The notes: a model not told the origin generated them from the letters alone. A stretch of 64,000 nt of DNA from Bathynomus jamesi (GCA_023014485.1 JAJOZX010005513.1:186001-250000); one strand, 5' to 3'. Positions 21,525 to 33,266 are shown, counted from the stretch's first letter. A program made the numbers and translations.

Positions 21525-22351
21525 AGTTGCAAGCCTCTCTTCCCTCTGGATTTGTTCTTTCTTCTTCTTTGTTGGTATTTTCGCGCTGAATTGTCTTTGC
21601 GCTGAATTGTCGGGTCACGGTTTACATATCGTTGAGACACCTTCTCCCAGCCGAACAGAATTCTTTCACGTAGTTTCTTATATTGGTACCAGGGATGTAA
21701 ACTTTGGACTTCAGGGCTTCCAAACACCATAATCTAGCTGTGAAAGAGCGGGCTACTAGCCGGCCACATATTGGGTTCGATAAAATCCGGTGTTTCGTTC
21801 TCAAGGAATGTGACAGTTTGGCGTGCTCTGTGAGCAGGGGCACCATCTTGTTGGAAAGTATATCTTTCACCACTAATTCGTCGAATATCAGTTAGATAGA
21901 GTGAAAGATATACTTTCCAACAAGATGGTGCCCCTGCTCGCAGAGCACGCCAAACTGTCACATTCCTTGAGAACGAAACACCAGATTTTATCGAACTCAG
22001 TATGTGGCCGGCTAGTAGCCCCGATCTTTCACAGCTAGATTATGGTGTTTGGAAGCCCTGAAGTCCGAAGTTTACATCGCTGGTACCAATATAAGATAGA
22101 TAAACTACGCGAAAGAATTCTGTTCGGCTGGGAGAAGGTGTCTCAACGATGTGTAAACAGGTGTATTGATCAGTGGCGTCCACGTTTAGAGGCCTGCGTT
22201 GAGCAGGAAGGGGGGACACATCGAGCAACTTCTCAATTAAGACGAATAACATGCTAAGGTAAGCATCTATGAAGATTTGGAGCTCTAGTCCCCTTACTTT
22301 TTTTAATATGACGGTTTACCTCTAAGGGGTCACTTTTTTTTACCCACCCTG

Positions 22352-23455
22352 TATAGTGAACTAAATTAAATCGAATCGGAAGGAATTCTATAATTGTTAG
22401 AAATAAAAATGTAGCTTCGCGGACTATTGGTCCACTCATAGGCGAAAACAACGAACACATTTACGATGACTCGCAAATGACGGAAGTTTAAAATAAAATT
22501 TTCTCTTCCGTGTTACTGACGAAAATATGAACAACATTCCTGTTCTCATAATTATGCTCAATGATCATCATTTTGAGCTTCACGATTTTACCATTAGTGA
22601 AACTGAAGTACTCTCGGCCATAGGTAAAATTAATCCTAATAAAACTCCCGGTCCGGATAAGGTCTACCCTAAGATACTTTAAGAAATGAAATACGCAATA
22701 GTCTCTCCTCTCACATATATATTTAATAATAATTAATTAATAATAATTAATTAATTAGTAATTATTATTAATAATAATAATAAATCGTTACAGTCTGGAG
22801 AAGTTCCGTTCGATTGAAAACTTGCAAACATTACGCCAATATTTAAAGAAGGGGACAAATCGCTTCCGGGAAATTATCGTCCTATTAGTCTGACTTCAGT
22901 AGGTTGGTAAGCTTATGGAGACGATCGTTCTGGACAAAGTAGTTAATCACTTAGAAATGAATGACTAAATTATTCTCGCGGAATTGATGGTAATGTTCTC
23001 AAATGGATTAAAAATTCGCTTAGCGGACATAAAAAAAGAATGGTCATCAATGGCAAAGCGTCTAACCGGAAAAGTTTAACTAGCGGCGTGCCTCAGGGAT
23101 CATTCCTGGGACCAGTTCTTTTTATTATTTATATCAATGACGTCGACATAGGAATTAAGAGCATAATTTCAAAATTTGCCGATGATACGAAACTAGGGGG
23201 ACGAACAAAATCAGCGGCAGACAGTTGGCAGATTCAAGCAGATATTAATAAATTACTCGAGTGGGCAGAAATTTGGCAAATGAACTTCGGTGTAGTTAAA
23301 TGTAAAATGCTGCATATCAGTAGAAACCAGGGTTGGCAAAAACCCAGCAGAAACCCAACTACCCAGCAAAAAACCAGTCGGGTTTTTGCTGGGTTTTTGC
23401 CAACCCTGGTAGAAACAATGTTAAAGAAAAGTATGTTATGCGTGTCATTGATTGC
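22352..23455 (+). pseudogene. CR1/L2-like LINE, part 2 (reverse transcriptase)
   Basis: It continues from 19719. NPNKTPGPDKVYPKIL lies near 22630, GNYRPISLTSVG near 22870, SLTSGVPQGSFLGPVLFIIY at 23075 and the catalytic SKFADDTKLGG near 23170. KCKMLHISRN (23300) is interrupted by a small hAT-type MITE (23328-23408), after which NNVKEKYVM continues. Stops and frame changes near 22680 and 22900-23030 inactivate it. An AT-rich insertion lies at 22725-22785. Confidence 0.85.
23328..23408. mobile_element. hAT-type MITE, 81 bp, palindromic
   Basis: The ends CAGGGTTGGCAAAAACCCAG and complement are flanked by a perfect 8-bp duplication, GTAGAAAC (23320-23327, 23409-23416), within the LINE reverse transcriptase. 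It is almost wholly a hairpin, and CAGGG-type ends with an 8-bp duplication are usual for hAT. Confidence 0.85.
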
Positions 23456-23644
23456 ACTAACAAGTGCAATGACAGGGTGTAATTCACTTCTATGTTAGCC
23501 ATTGCGTGTTATTCTACCTGCAACAAAATAAAAGGTTCCAAAACAAGACATCAATTTGAACTTTTTTAATTGCAATGTATTACTCTCGTAAGTTTAATTT
23601 AAAATAAGCTTTCCTGTGAGAGAACTTACGCGACACCCTATATA

Positions 23645-24901
23645 TCAGGTCATCCCATAAGTAATGTCGTTTTTTAGATTGGAATTTGAAGGACAAAAAA
23701 AACTTGACAAACTTTTTAATCTAGTATATATTTTCCATCGGAATCAATGACACACTGCCAACGTCCTACAAGCTTTTCAATGTCATGTTTATAAATTTCA
23801 GGCGGTTTTGAGGCAAAAAACGTACAAAGACTGGTGTGCAGGTCATCTAAACAAGTATACTGTTTCTCGTCAAGATAGTTTTGCAGACTCCTGAAGAGAT
23901 GATAATCTGAAGGCGCAAGGTCTGGAGGATGTGGAAGTTTTTCCCACCCAAGCTCCTCAATTTTTGCAGAAGTGATCCGAGCGGTATGGGGACGTGCGTT
24001 GTCTTGGTGGAACACGATTCCTTTCGATTAACCAAAGAAGGTCTCTCTGCTTTTAGTGCAGTGTTCAATCAACCCAGTTGCTGACAGTAGACTTGAGCGG
24101 TGATTGTTTGGTTGTGTGGTAAGGTTTCAAAGTGTATTACACCACCTTTATCCCACCAAACACTAAGCAACACCTTCCGAGGGTGAAGATTTGGTTTTGG
24201 CTGTGGTGTCGCTGGTTCTCCGGCACAAACCCACTGTCGACGGCGCTTAACATTCTGGTACAGTATCCACTTTTCATCACCAGTCACTAAACGGCGCAAA
24301 AACGGATTTTGGAGTTCACGGGAATGAAGAGCTGTGCTAATGTTTACCCGCACCCTCAGATTGTCGACCGACAATTCATGTGGCACCCATTTTCCTAACT
24401 TAGGCACTTTCCCGAGTTGTTGCAAATGTCGATGGATGGTGGATGGGGCTGAATTGAGTTTCTGGGCCAATTCTTCGACAGCTGTTGAACAGTGTTCTTC
24501 AAATGCGGCTAACAGCAGGTCATCATCAAACTCAGCAGGGCGTCCAGAGCGTGCTGCATCTGTCAAACAGCAGTCACCATTCCTAAACTTTTGAAACCAT
24601 CTTTGACATTTCCTCACATGCAGAATATCGTTGCCATAAACTTCTTGAATGTTTCGCGTTGCTTCAGTAGCACTATTCTCTCTTATATGCCTGATATGCT
24701 CTTCTGATACCGCCATGTTTATGAGGGGTTCACATAAAGCAAAACACACGTCTTCACTGGTCAAGGTCTGTAAAGTATGTAGCGAAACACGATAGATCTC
24801 CTCTTAGATATAACCTTCGAAAAATTTATGCTTAAACCGAGTAGGACTAGTTTAAACTTAATCTATCGTAAAAAAACGACATTACTTATGGGATGACCTG
24901 A
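23645..24901 (-). mobile_element. mariner element, copy 1 of the CAGGTCATCCC family
   Basis: The ends TCAGGTCATCCCATAAGTAA and complement have TA duplications at 23643-23644 and 24902-24903. It is the same family as 43806-45085, in the opposite orientation. A fragment of another element end (TAGGGTGTCGCGTAAGTTCT type, about 23520-23640) abuts it on the left. Confidence 0.9.
23716..24713 (-). pseudogene. mariner transposase (DD34D), frameshifted
   Basis: The start MAVSEEHIRHIRENSATEATRN lacks a few codons present in the 43993 copy (TLMLYEFKKG). LVTGDEKWILYQNVKRRRQW (first Asp), FHQDNARPHTARIT (second Asp) and the LAPSDYHLFRSLQNY box (third Asp, with a residue lost before it) are visible. The frame is broken near 24065-24070. 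Its C-terminus ends GKYILD with a stop, which shows where the family protein normally ends. Confidence 0.9.
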
Positions 24902-24907
24902 TATATA

Positions 24908-25517
24908 CAGGGTGTCCCAAAAGTCCCTATCTATTTAGTTGAAATAGGCTGAATTTCAAATAAATGTCACACTGACCTGAATACAGGTGTATTTCTATAC
25001 AAATTACAAGTATTACACCATTAAAATCTTCAATTAGCAGTTTCCACATGTGCTCCATCTGTATCTCTGCAAATCTCAAAGCGGTCGGCTGCATTGCGGA
25101 ACACATTTCCGAGCATTTCAGGGGTTAGTTTCTCAACTGCTTGCCTTTAGACCTCTGATTTAATGAAACCCCAAGCAAAGAAATCCAATGGGGTCAAATC
25201 CGGAGATCGCGCTGCCCAGGGCCTAAATTCACGAATTGCTTTATCTGTCGGTCCAGGCTTATGAAACCTTCTTTAGAATCGGTCTCTAATTTCACATTTC
25301 ATTCCTCTGATGCGACATGTTACTATCATAACGCGTTCATGCACATTCATCACCAATGATATGGAACTGAAAAAATTAATTAAAAATTTAAAAATAATTA
25401 AAATAGAAATCTAATGCATGATTTGTCTAGAAAGGTGCGTGCAATCATGTCATTAAAACATTCATTTGAAATACGGCCTATTTCAACAAAATAGATAGGG
25501 ACTTTTGGGACACCCTG
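24908..25517 (-). mobile_element. Short Tc1/mariner-superfamily derivative
   Basis: Inverted repeats (CAGGGTGTCCCAAAAGTCCC and complement) have TA at 24906-24907 and 25518-25519. Minus-strand remnants of a transposase C-terminus are visible (ADRFEICRDTDG-like, about 25110-25050), related to the family at 5536 and 8486. There is no intact ORF. Confidence 0.8.
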
Positions 25518-25537
25518 TATATATATATATATATATA

Positions 25538-26278
25538 CAGGGTGTCCCATAAGTCCGGCATCATAGGAGAAATTCATATTTTTCTCTTTCTACAAACCAT
25601 AATTCATATTTTTCTCCTTCTACAGGCCATAATGTCTGTGAGCAAGGAAGAACGAATCCAGATAATTCTACTCATAGGAAATCGGAGTCAAAGAGAGGCC
25701 ACTGCTGAATTTAACAGACTGCATCCAGACCGCGAGCCAATAACACAGAGTTGTGTTAGTAGACTTGTTGCAAAGTTTAAGGAAACAGGATCCATAGAAG
25801 ATAAACCTCGCAGTGGACCTTCAACGATGTCCTCTGACGATGATACAGCGACTGCTATCCTGGAACGAAGGAGGAAATTTCCCAACATGGTTCCAGCAAG
25901 ACGGCGCTCCTGCACATTACAGCACCCAAGTAAGGGAATACCTGTACCAACAATTCCCTGGTCATTGGATAGGACGTCGAGGGCCTGTGGAATGGCCAGC
26001 TAAAAGCCCGGATCTCACGCCACTAGATTTTTATCTCTGGGGCCACGCCACTTGAAAGCGCTGGTATACGCAGAGAAAATTAGGAGTGTTGATCATTTGC
26101 GGTAGCGCATTATTGGGGCATGTAACACCATTACTCCTGACATCATTCACCGTGTGCTTGCTGAATTTGTGTATTGAAAACAATGGTGGACATATTGAGC
26201 ACGTTCTGTAAATAAAAGCTTTTGTTTTGCCTTTTTTTTATTATTTTTCCTATGATGCCGGACTTATGGGACACCCTG
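25538..26278 (+). mobile_element. Tc1/mariner-superfamily deletion derivative
   Basis: The ends CAGGGTGTCCCATAAGTCCG and complement have a left TA at 25536-25537; the right target copy is TG. It is the same family as 35246-36003 and 63043 onward. An (AT)n tract separates it from its left neighbour and a (CA)n tract follows. Confidence 0.88.
25632..26056 (+). pseudogene. Transposase with core deletion
   Basis: From MSVSKEERIQIILLIGNRSQ the ORF gives the N-terminal helix-turn-helix region (FKETGSIEDKPRSG near residue 60). At about 25866 it jumps by internal deletion to the region around the second catalytic Asp (WFQQDGAPAHYSTQV). It continues in another frame through [20 protein letters not shown] and DFYLWG (third Asp). 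The first Asp region is absent, so it is inactive. Confidence 0.88.
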
Positions 26279-29200
26279 TGTACACACACACACCACACAC
26301 ACACACACACACGAATTATTATTTTTTTACTTTTTTATGAGGATTTTTTTTATTTCTACTTTTCCTTTTTATTAAATTCTTTAAATTTTGCTCTTTGTCC
26401 TTCCTTCCTTCCTCGTTCTTGCATTTTCCTTTTTCCTTTCCCGGAATGTTTCCTCCTCCCACACCCATTGTGTGGAATGAAGGAAACTTTTCCATCGCTT
26501 TCCATGAGAAAAAAAAGGGTCAAGGTATTTGCCAACCAGCAACGGTTGGCATTGTTTTACAGGGTCAAGAGCCACCTTCGTGGACTGACTTTAACGCGGG
26601 GTTGAATTAGCTATAAGTCGGAATTAGAAACGTCAATGATAATAAATTGCTGTTGAATTACTGTTAATATGTTTGCTGTGACGATAAGGAACTAATTACA
26701 GGTATTACAGGTCCGACTCGGTTTCGTCCGTAATTACTGTGAGGTGAGGTGAACTCGGGGAAAGAATTGTGTAATTTGTACTTGGCATGTTAGTAAGAGT
26801 TGTAATTATGTCGTTATACTGAGAATGCATTTAATATATATATATGTGTGTGTGTAATATCACCGTGCGGTGTCTTCGGGCTAACCTATATAACCTAAAT
26901 GTGTGTTCGACGACCACTGTAATTAAATGGCCTCAGACCATCCACTGCAGTAATTAAAACGGTTTCACAAATAAGTGGATTTAATTGTTTATAATTTAAT
27001 CACTTATAATTGTAACTATAAAGGTTACTAATGTCTCAAAATACATTGATTTGCTCCGACATCTGCAATCTGCATTCATGCGCTTTTTGGATACGTTCTG
27101 GATATGCGTGGCTACCTGTCCTGCTGCATGCGTGCTGGATATTGGATATATTCATGTGGATCAGCTGAAATTGTGTCATAGTGGTATCTTTGTATCATTG
27201 TTTGTAAATTTCAGATGCGGACGAAGGAATATACACACCCAGCTAAATCTTAATTATACTTTGGTATAACTGCAGTCTCTTTGTAGTCCACAATATGCAA
27301 ATTTATTTTAGTTTTGAATGTTTTTCGAGTGAATTTGTGAGTTGTAGGAATATTAAGAAATTTTTAATACACACACGTGTGTGTGTATGTATGTATACAG
27401 AAAGTGTTAAATTAACAAATAAATTATTACCTTCAACAAAGAGTGCCTTGTCCAATATCAACCTAACAAAAATTATTATACTTCAACTAGGTTTCTTTGT
27501 TATGAGATCTATTATCTTTGTAAATTACATTGTTACATCATGATCATTTTCACAAAGGTCGTAATGTTATATTTTAGTATTCATTTACTTGACAAGACTT
27601 TTTTTGAAGTGTGTACACCGTAAAAAATGTACGTTTCGTCTACTTCCAAATCCGAGCATCTTTCTGACATTAAATGTACTTTCGAATTATGAAGTATTTA
27701 AAACGTACGAGTATACGGGAAGTGTACCCAAGCTCCGAACGTACACCGAGTGCCCGACAGTTCTCTCGTTGTTGGAAGTACGTAGAAAGTACAATTCAAC
27801 ATGAGCAACGATTACTTCCCATTCTATGCCATTCCCATTCCCATTTTTGGTTCTCGAATGAAAATGAATGACTAAATTTTGACAAAAGCGTCTCTTGATT
27901 TGGGACACGATGTTTTCATTGGGGAAAAGGCGCCAAATGGGAAGGGTTAGTATTTCCTAACCTATTTTAACCAATCATAACCTAACCTAACCTAACATTA
28001 CCCTAACCAGTCATAACCTCATTTATCGTATCCTAACCATTCGTAACCTAACCCGGACCAAAGTGGAAAAGGCAGTGGATGGGAATGAAAATGGCATAGA
28101 ATGGAAATTGCATTTGCAGACACGGATAGGAATGGCCTAGAATGGGGTGAGAACTAAGAAACCACTAAAAAGTATAAAATGAGTTTATTTTGAATTTCGT
28201 CTTGTTCTAACTTACCGCATGAACCATAACTGAATTCTCTGAAATATAATTTTTTATATTAGAATTTCTTTATTTCATTCTAATTTCACTACTAATTATG
28301 CACATCATTATATATACACAGTATATATTAATAAACAAATATATATATATATATACACTTCCGGCTTTGAATCGACGACAGCGAGAGCTCCCACACACTG
28401 TTTTTGAATTCTTATCCCATTAGGCCACTCGGTGTTAGAAAGTTGACTTAACATATCGGGTATTTATAGTTTTGCCCTTCATTACTCTCTCATTAAACAA
28501 CCTTTTTTAGGTAAAAATATTTGTATTTTTATTTAAAAAGTTTAAATTTAGAACAAAGTAATTATTAAAAAATTCGTTTTTGAATAACGAAAACGACTAA
28601 TAATAATTCTCGTTGGACGGATTATTTTATAGGTTTGTTATGAATGAAACCTTAACATTTCGTAGCAGTCATCCGTAAGCCACGAATACAATGTGCATTT
28701 AATTTCCTTGATGTAATTAATGCATACACGATAACGCGCGCAATTTAAATTTCCATTTATATTAAATATTTATTGGAGTTTATGGTATTTAGGAAAAATT
28801 GCTGTACAGCCTTAAAATAAGGCTCAGTCCGAGCATTTTTTTTTTTTTTTTCATAGTCGTGCTTTCACTGCGCATGTGCAAGCTTTCTTCGTGCTTGCGC
28901 TTAATCAGAGAAAATTGACATAAATTTTTAGTAACTGGTGAAAAATATCCATCACATCAAAAATGAAGAAAATTTTTACACACACAATTATGTCAACACG
29001 AAATCGTCAGGGCTTACATCACGTTCAAAATTTTGAAGAAAATTTTCAGTCATTTATAAGGAATTACTTCATCGATAAATGCAATGGAACACTAATTTCA
29101 TCAAAGCTGATGTAATTTTTGCTCTCTCTGTATATTAGTGTGGATTTTGGAAATATAGTGTATACATGTATAAATATAATGTTGAAAAGAATTGAAGTTG

Positions 29201-29377
29201 TGAAGTAATTTTACAAATTTTAAAGGAAAACTGCCAATTATTATATAAAATATAATAATTGCCGAATTATATTTGCATTATACGTTAAATTGTTATTTGT
29301 TTACATTTGTACTAGCTACATATTTCTTATAATAGAACGGTAACTAAATTTTTTTACATTTTATGAACACCGTTTAT

Positions 29378-29410
<33 letters not shown>

Positions 29411-29431
29411 GAAGAGTAGCGAAACCTATTT
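26279..29431. other. Intergenic, no gene recognised
   Basis: The region contains (CA)n at 26281-26313, small TA runs, CCTAA-type runs near 27975-28050 and a weak inverted pair (ATGCCATTCCCATTCCCATT near 27826 against a GGGAATGAAAATGGCAT segment near 28080). A T-run of about 30 bases is at 29379-29407. ORFs in this interval show no family features. Confidence 0.5.
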
Positions 29432-29589
29432 TGGTGCTACTATAGTATGCAGTCTACCTACGATTCGACGGTCTACCTTTTAATTATAGCTTCTTATCTT
29501 GTTTGTTTACATCCCAATGTCAATCGACCTTGACGATTGGTTAGGTTTAGTCATGATATTTTCGTTAGTTTTAACAAAAATATCGTGAC

Positions 29590-30337
29590 TAAAGGCGGGT
29601 TTACACGAGGCTAGTTTCACGATCGTGGTGCCTACTTTCGTATGCCACGCCCCGTGTAAACTGCCCAATCGTTGACCACGCTTTCAAGGACACTCCTTCA
29701 CGACTGTTTCGTGTGCATTCCAACATGTTAGAAATTTTCAGTCGTGTGTCGTGAATTGCGGCGATTGGTTATAGATAAATCATTCATAAAAATAATTAGA
29801 AATGAATACCACTGTGAATCAAGTAAACGTTTTAAAAATGAATGATGACACAACATTGAAATTTTTAGATTTGTTATTTCAAGTTTTAATTTCGCTGGAA
29901 TAGCTTCTCTCATATTAGTATCTCTTTTTTTTTAATCATTGGCGAAACACGATCGAGTAGATATTGCAACTGATCTGAATTCATTCTAAACATATTCCGA
30001 AAGTCACGTGGATCCTCCACAGCCAATTCTTTACATAGATTTTCTGAGGCACCTAAACTATTCCGCTTAGAAATCCAATCTCTTTGCCATCTTCTTCTGC
30101 AACGTCGTTTCCTTGCACCAGAGATATCTAGAAACAGCTCGTGAGCTAATAATGCACTGACAGTGTTGCATACGTCCGACACCATTGAGTCCATGATAAA
30201 CACTGACATATTTTCAGTGTCGTGAATACTTCATAGTGTAAACACTTTCACGACTAGACCACGACCGAAGACATTACGAAAGCGTGGAATAAGCGTGCTC
30301 ACCATCGTGAAACTAGCCTCGTGTAAACCTGGCTTTA
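29590..30337 (-). mobile_element. PIF/Harbinger element, truncated
   Basis: Inverted ends of about 40 bases (TAAAGGCGGGTTTACACGAG and complement with two differences) enclose a minus-strand transposase remnant. GGGTTTACACGAGGC-type ends are common in Harbinger elements. The 3-bp duplication cannot be resolved because TTA/TAA is shared with the repeat. Confidence 0.7.
29728..30209 (-). pseudogene. HARBI1-like transposase N-terminus
   Basis: The ORF at 30209-29910 has RRCRRRWQRDWISKRNSLGA and DPRDFRNMFRMNSDQLQYLL, the conserved N-terminal region of Harbinger nucleases. The next frame continues MREAIPAKLKLEIT, which in the family follows directly. The DDE catalytic region is absent. It is a remnant of a longer autonomous element. 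Confidence 0.8.
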
Positions 30338-30436
30338 ACCTAACGAATCGTAGGTAGACCGCATACTATAGTAGCACCCCTTTTTTTTCACTTTTACAAA
30401 ATGATTAAGATGTAATCGACTTATGATTTAAAAAGA

Positions 30437-30478
<42 letters not shown>

Positions 30479-31024
30479 GTGTGTGTGTGTGTGATATTAT
30501 TAATTAATCTGATTTCGATAGGCCTTAATTGTGTTGCCCTTGGACCTTTTATTACCTGTAATTATTAACTATAATGCAATAACGTAATTTTTATTTTTAG
30601 AATTAAATTTGGTGCTGTTAATTGTTCATATGGTTTACTACCAGGAAATTTTTTTGAAGAAACTACTTATTCTGCTTTTTTCTAGATAATTTATCGTGTT
30701 AGCTATGGCTTTATATTTTTTTAGAAAAAGAATAAATATATATATATATATATATTAGAAAAAAAAGAATATATATATATAAGTAATTAGACAATGTTAG
30801 GTAATTTTCCAAATTATGATTTTGTGGCCTTCCTGCATGTGCAGCCTGTGATGTGTTGCTTTAATTAAGTGTAAACATGAAAATTCAAGTTTATTATACA
30901 TTTCTGAAACATTGTAAACCTTAGGTAATTATTATTGTTACAAAACACATTTTCGTGTATAATTATATATATATATATAAATATATATATATAGTTATAT
31001 ATACTGTATATATATAGTTATATG

Positions 31025-31240
31025 TAAAGAACGACGCTTGTATAGGAGAATATTCCGCGCAAGATGAGGAGAGAGAACGAAACAAATGAAAAAATGAGGT
31101 AACCACCCGGGAATCGAACCCGGGATCTTCCGATTGCCGGTCAGATATGATAACCATTACACCACGGGCCTCACTCGATCAAATGCCGTAATTCTTCTAC
31201 ATACGCGCAGAAACCAATGCCCCAAGGGGGCACCTCCCGC
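31025..31240 (-). repeat. tRNA-bearing repeat unit 1
   Basis: A segment of about 215 bases (AAAGAACGACGCTTGTATAG to GCACCTCCCGCATGCC) recurs at about 31290-31505 in the same orientation and at 31508-31715 inverted. The second and third units form a palindrome that extends outward to 31252 and 31750. Confidence 0.85.
31099..31170 (-). tRNA. tRNA-like gene, copy 1 (probably non-canonical)
   Basis: The minus strand carries an A-box (TGGTGTAATGG) and B-box (GGTTCGATTCC) at tRNA spacing. A T-arm (CCGGG/CCCGG around TTCGATT) and an anticodon arm (TCTGA/TCGGA with loop CCGGCAA, which would put GGC at the anticodon) are present. A T6 run 5-6 bases after the 3' end could terminate Pol III. The acceptor stem pairs poorly and position 33 is C, so function is doubtful. 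A tRNA-derived repeat is the safer reading. Confidence 0.5.
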
Positions 31241-31361
31241 ATGCCGACATTATATACATTTTAACTGCAAACACGCAGTATAATTAACGCAAAGAACGAC
31301 GCTTGTATAGGAGAATATTCGGCGCAAGATGAGGAGAGAACGAAACAAATGAAAAAAATGA

Positions 31362-31433
31362 GGTAACCACCCGGGAATCGAACCCGGGATCTCCGATTGC
31401 CGGTCAGATATGATAACCATTACACCACGGGCC
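31362..31433 (-). tRNA. tRNA-like gene, copy 2 (one base shorter)
   Basis: This copy has the same A-box and B-box as copy 1 but lacks one T after the anticodon arm (variable region). It lies in the left arm of the palindrome centred near 31507. Confidence 0.4.
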
Positions 31434-31566
31434 TCACTCGATCAAATGCCGTAATTCTTCTACATACGCGCAGAAACCAATGCCCAAAGGAGGCACCTCC
31501 CGCATGCCCCCTTGGGGCATTGGTTTCTGCGCGTATGTAGAAGAATTACGGCATTTGATCGAGTGA

Positions 31567-31639
31567 CGCCCGTGGTGTAATGGTTATCATATCTGACCGG
31601 CAATCGGAAGATCCCGGGTTCGATTCCCGGGTGGTTACC
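31567..31639 (+). tRNA. tRNA-like gene, copy 3 (inverted)
   Basis: Plus-strand copy in the right palindrome arm. The 5' end reads CGCCCGTGG instead of GGCCCGTGG. The B-box and following TTTTTT (31643-31648) are intact. Confidence 0.45.
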
Positions 31640-31867
31640 TCATTTTTTCATTTGTTTCGTTCTCTCTCCTCATCTTGCGCCGAATATTCTCCTATACAAG
31701 CGTCGTTCTTTACGTTAATTATACTGCGTGTTTGCAGTTAAAATGTATATATAGTTATGTATATATAGTTATATATATATGGGAATAATTTGTAATTAAG
31801 TTATTCTATTAAGTTGTTTTTTAAATTCGAAATTAACTATAGTTTTTTGGGAGTTAAAAGTTCATGG

Positions 31868-31899
<32 letters not shown>

Positions 31900-31938
<39 letters not shown>

Positions 31939-32925
31939 CGGGCTTGTTTCAACTGGATTGAGGATTGGTTAAAAGATAGAAAGCAGAGAGTGGTAATAAA
32001 TGGAGTGGCTTCGGAGTGGGCGCCCGTCACCAGTGGTGTCCCACAGGGTTCTGTGCTGGGTCCTTTGCTTTTTATCATCTATATTAACGATATAGACGTC
32101 GGGCTTCTAAGTGCAATCTCCAAATTTGCAGACGATACGAAATTAGGAAGTAGTGTAGGTACTGAGGAGGGCATAAGAATGCTTCAGAACGATCTTGACA
32201 GGTTGGGCGAATGGTCTGCTACTTGGCAGATGCCATTCAACTTGGACAAATGTAAGGTAATGCACATAGGTTATAAAAACCCAAAGACCGATTACTCTCT
32301 CTTGGGAAGGAACTTGACTGAGACCGATCTAGAGAAAGACTTAGGAGTCTATATCAGCAACGATCTGAAACCGTCGAAGCACTGTGCAGAAGTCGAAAAG
32401 AGGGCCTTAAAATTATTAGGTTATATTAAAAGACAGTTCCAGTTTCGGAACAAGGAGACTGTAATGTCTCTTTATAATTCTCTAGTCAGACCTCAGCTGG
32501 AATACTGTGCGCAGTTTTGGTCTCCATCCCTCAGGAAGGACATAGAAAGGTTAGAAAGAGTACAAGCAAGGGCTACAAAATTGATCCCTTCACTGAGAAT
32601 GCAAAGCTACCAACGGAGATTGGAGCGCCTAAATCTGTTTAGCTTAGAGACGAGGAGGTTGCGAGGTCAGCTTATTCAAGTCTTCAAGATGCTCAAAGGA
32701 ATAGACAGGGTAGATTACAGAAACTTATTCTCACTTAATGCCAGTCCGACAAGAAATAATGGGTTTAAACTGGAACTAAAGACATTTAGGACCTCTGTCT
32801 GCGGAAATTTCTTTTCCTATAAAATAGTTAATATCTGGAACCAACTTCCCTCAGAGGTTGTTTCCAGTCACTGTAAATGTGTTTAAAAATAGGCTAGACA
32901 AAGTACTGAATACTCTCATAGTTTA
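31900..32925 (+). pseudogene. CR1/L2-like LINE reverse transcriptase, 5'-truncated, almost open
   Basis: This is open from a (CT)n(TA)n tract to 32886. FNWIEDWLKDRKQRVVING leads into SGVPQGSVLGPLLFIIYIND and the catalytic SKFADDTKLGSS (about 32125). The thumb follows: WQMPFNLDKCKVMHIG, DLGVYISNDLKPSKHC, YNSLVRPQLEYCAQFWSPS and NIWNQLPSEVVSS. One frame change near 32868 precedes the last codons (VFKNRLDKVLNTLIV). The fingers and endonuclease are missing, the usual outcome of incomplete reverse transcription. Low decay suggests a fairly recent insertion. Confidence 0.9.
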
Positions 32926-33266
32926 AGATTAAAACATAAGAAAAATCTGCAGGAGTTCGCTTGCACGGTGTCTCTGTGAGCAAGCTAAATATAGAGCTAT
33001 TTATAAGTATATTCTCCACTTTCCTGTAAAATTTCCTTGGCTACTTTTCCAGGGTCAAGGTATTTTCTTCAACCTTTTTCCGTACCTGCCTCTGGCAGGG
33101 AGGGAGCGGAGAGTGGGGAGAGAGCCTTCTACTTTTCTATCCAGTTTTCTACTACTGCTAGGATAGTTGAAAGAAAAATAAACTTGTTTTATAACAGGAA
33201 CCTCCCAGAGTGGACCGAAAGGTCTTTGAGGCTTCCTCTTGTCCTTGTAACTCCTTGTAACTCTAT
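32926..33266 (+). other. LINE 3' UTR and short tandem tail
   Basis: This continues from the reverse transcriptase and ends in a short direct repeat, CTCCTTGTAA, at 33239-33262. CR1/L2 elements end in short tandem repeats instead of poly(A), which fits. Confidence 0.55.

Larger units (their letters stand above)
20084..21619. mobile_element. Unclassified DNA element with 8-bp duplication, carrying a minisatellite
   Basis: It is flanked by a perfect 8-bp direct repeat, GTTTACAT (20076-20083 and 21620-21627), inside the left part of the fold-back element. The inverted ends share CCGACAATTCAGCGCAA; on each side the GACAATTCAGCGC unit occurs twice. It has no ORF. Its interior is a 16-bp minisatellite and a short CCTAA run. 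An 8-bp duplication is compatible with hAT or other 8-bp superfamilies, but the ends are not typical enough to choose. Confidence 0.75.
19720..22351. mobile_element. Fold-back Tc1/mariner-superfamily element inserted in a LINE
   Basis: The ends are CAGGGTGGGTAAAAAAAAAG (19720) and its complement (ending 22351), with TA at 19718-19719 and 22352-22353. Arms of about 370 bases (19720-20083 and about 21990-22351) are inverted copies. Inside, the transposase 3' half appears on both strands: minus at about 21961-21622 with FQQDGAPAHRARQTVTFLEN, plus at about 21900-22030. The left arm contains an internal direct duplication (19737-19902 repeated at 19903-20063). Confidence 0.85.
29432..30380. mobile_element. 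Outer inverted-repeat element hosting a Harbinger
   Basis: GGTGCTACTATAGTATGC at 29432 and its complement ending at 30380 continue with a further matching stretch (GTCTACCTACGATTCG). Within it, another inverted pair (TAGTCATGATATTTTCGTTA and complement, 29548-29592) precedes the Harbinger left end. The class is undetermined. Confidence 0.55.

Noticed and set aside
26222..26605. 127-codon ORF rich in Phe, His and Pro
   Set aside because: Translation of CA repeats and T-rich sequence.
27051..27804. Three ORFs of 71-82 codons
   Set aside because: AT-rich sequence with no conserved motif or promoter evidence.
31099..31170. Functional nuclear tRNA-Ala(GGC)
   Set aside because: Position 33 is C and the acceptor stem does not pair; reported only as tRNA-like.
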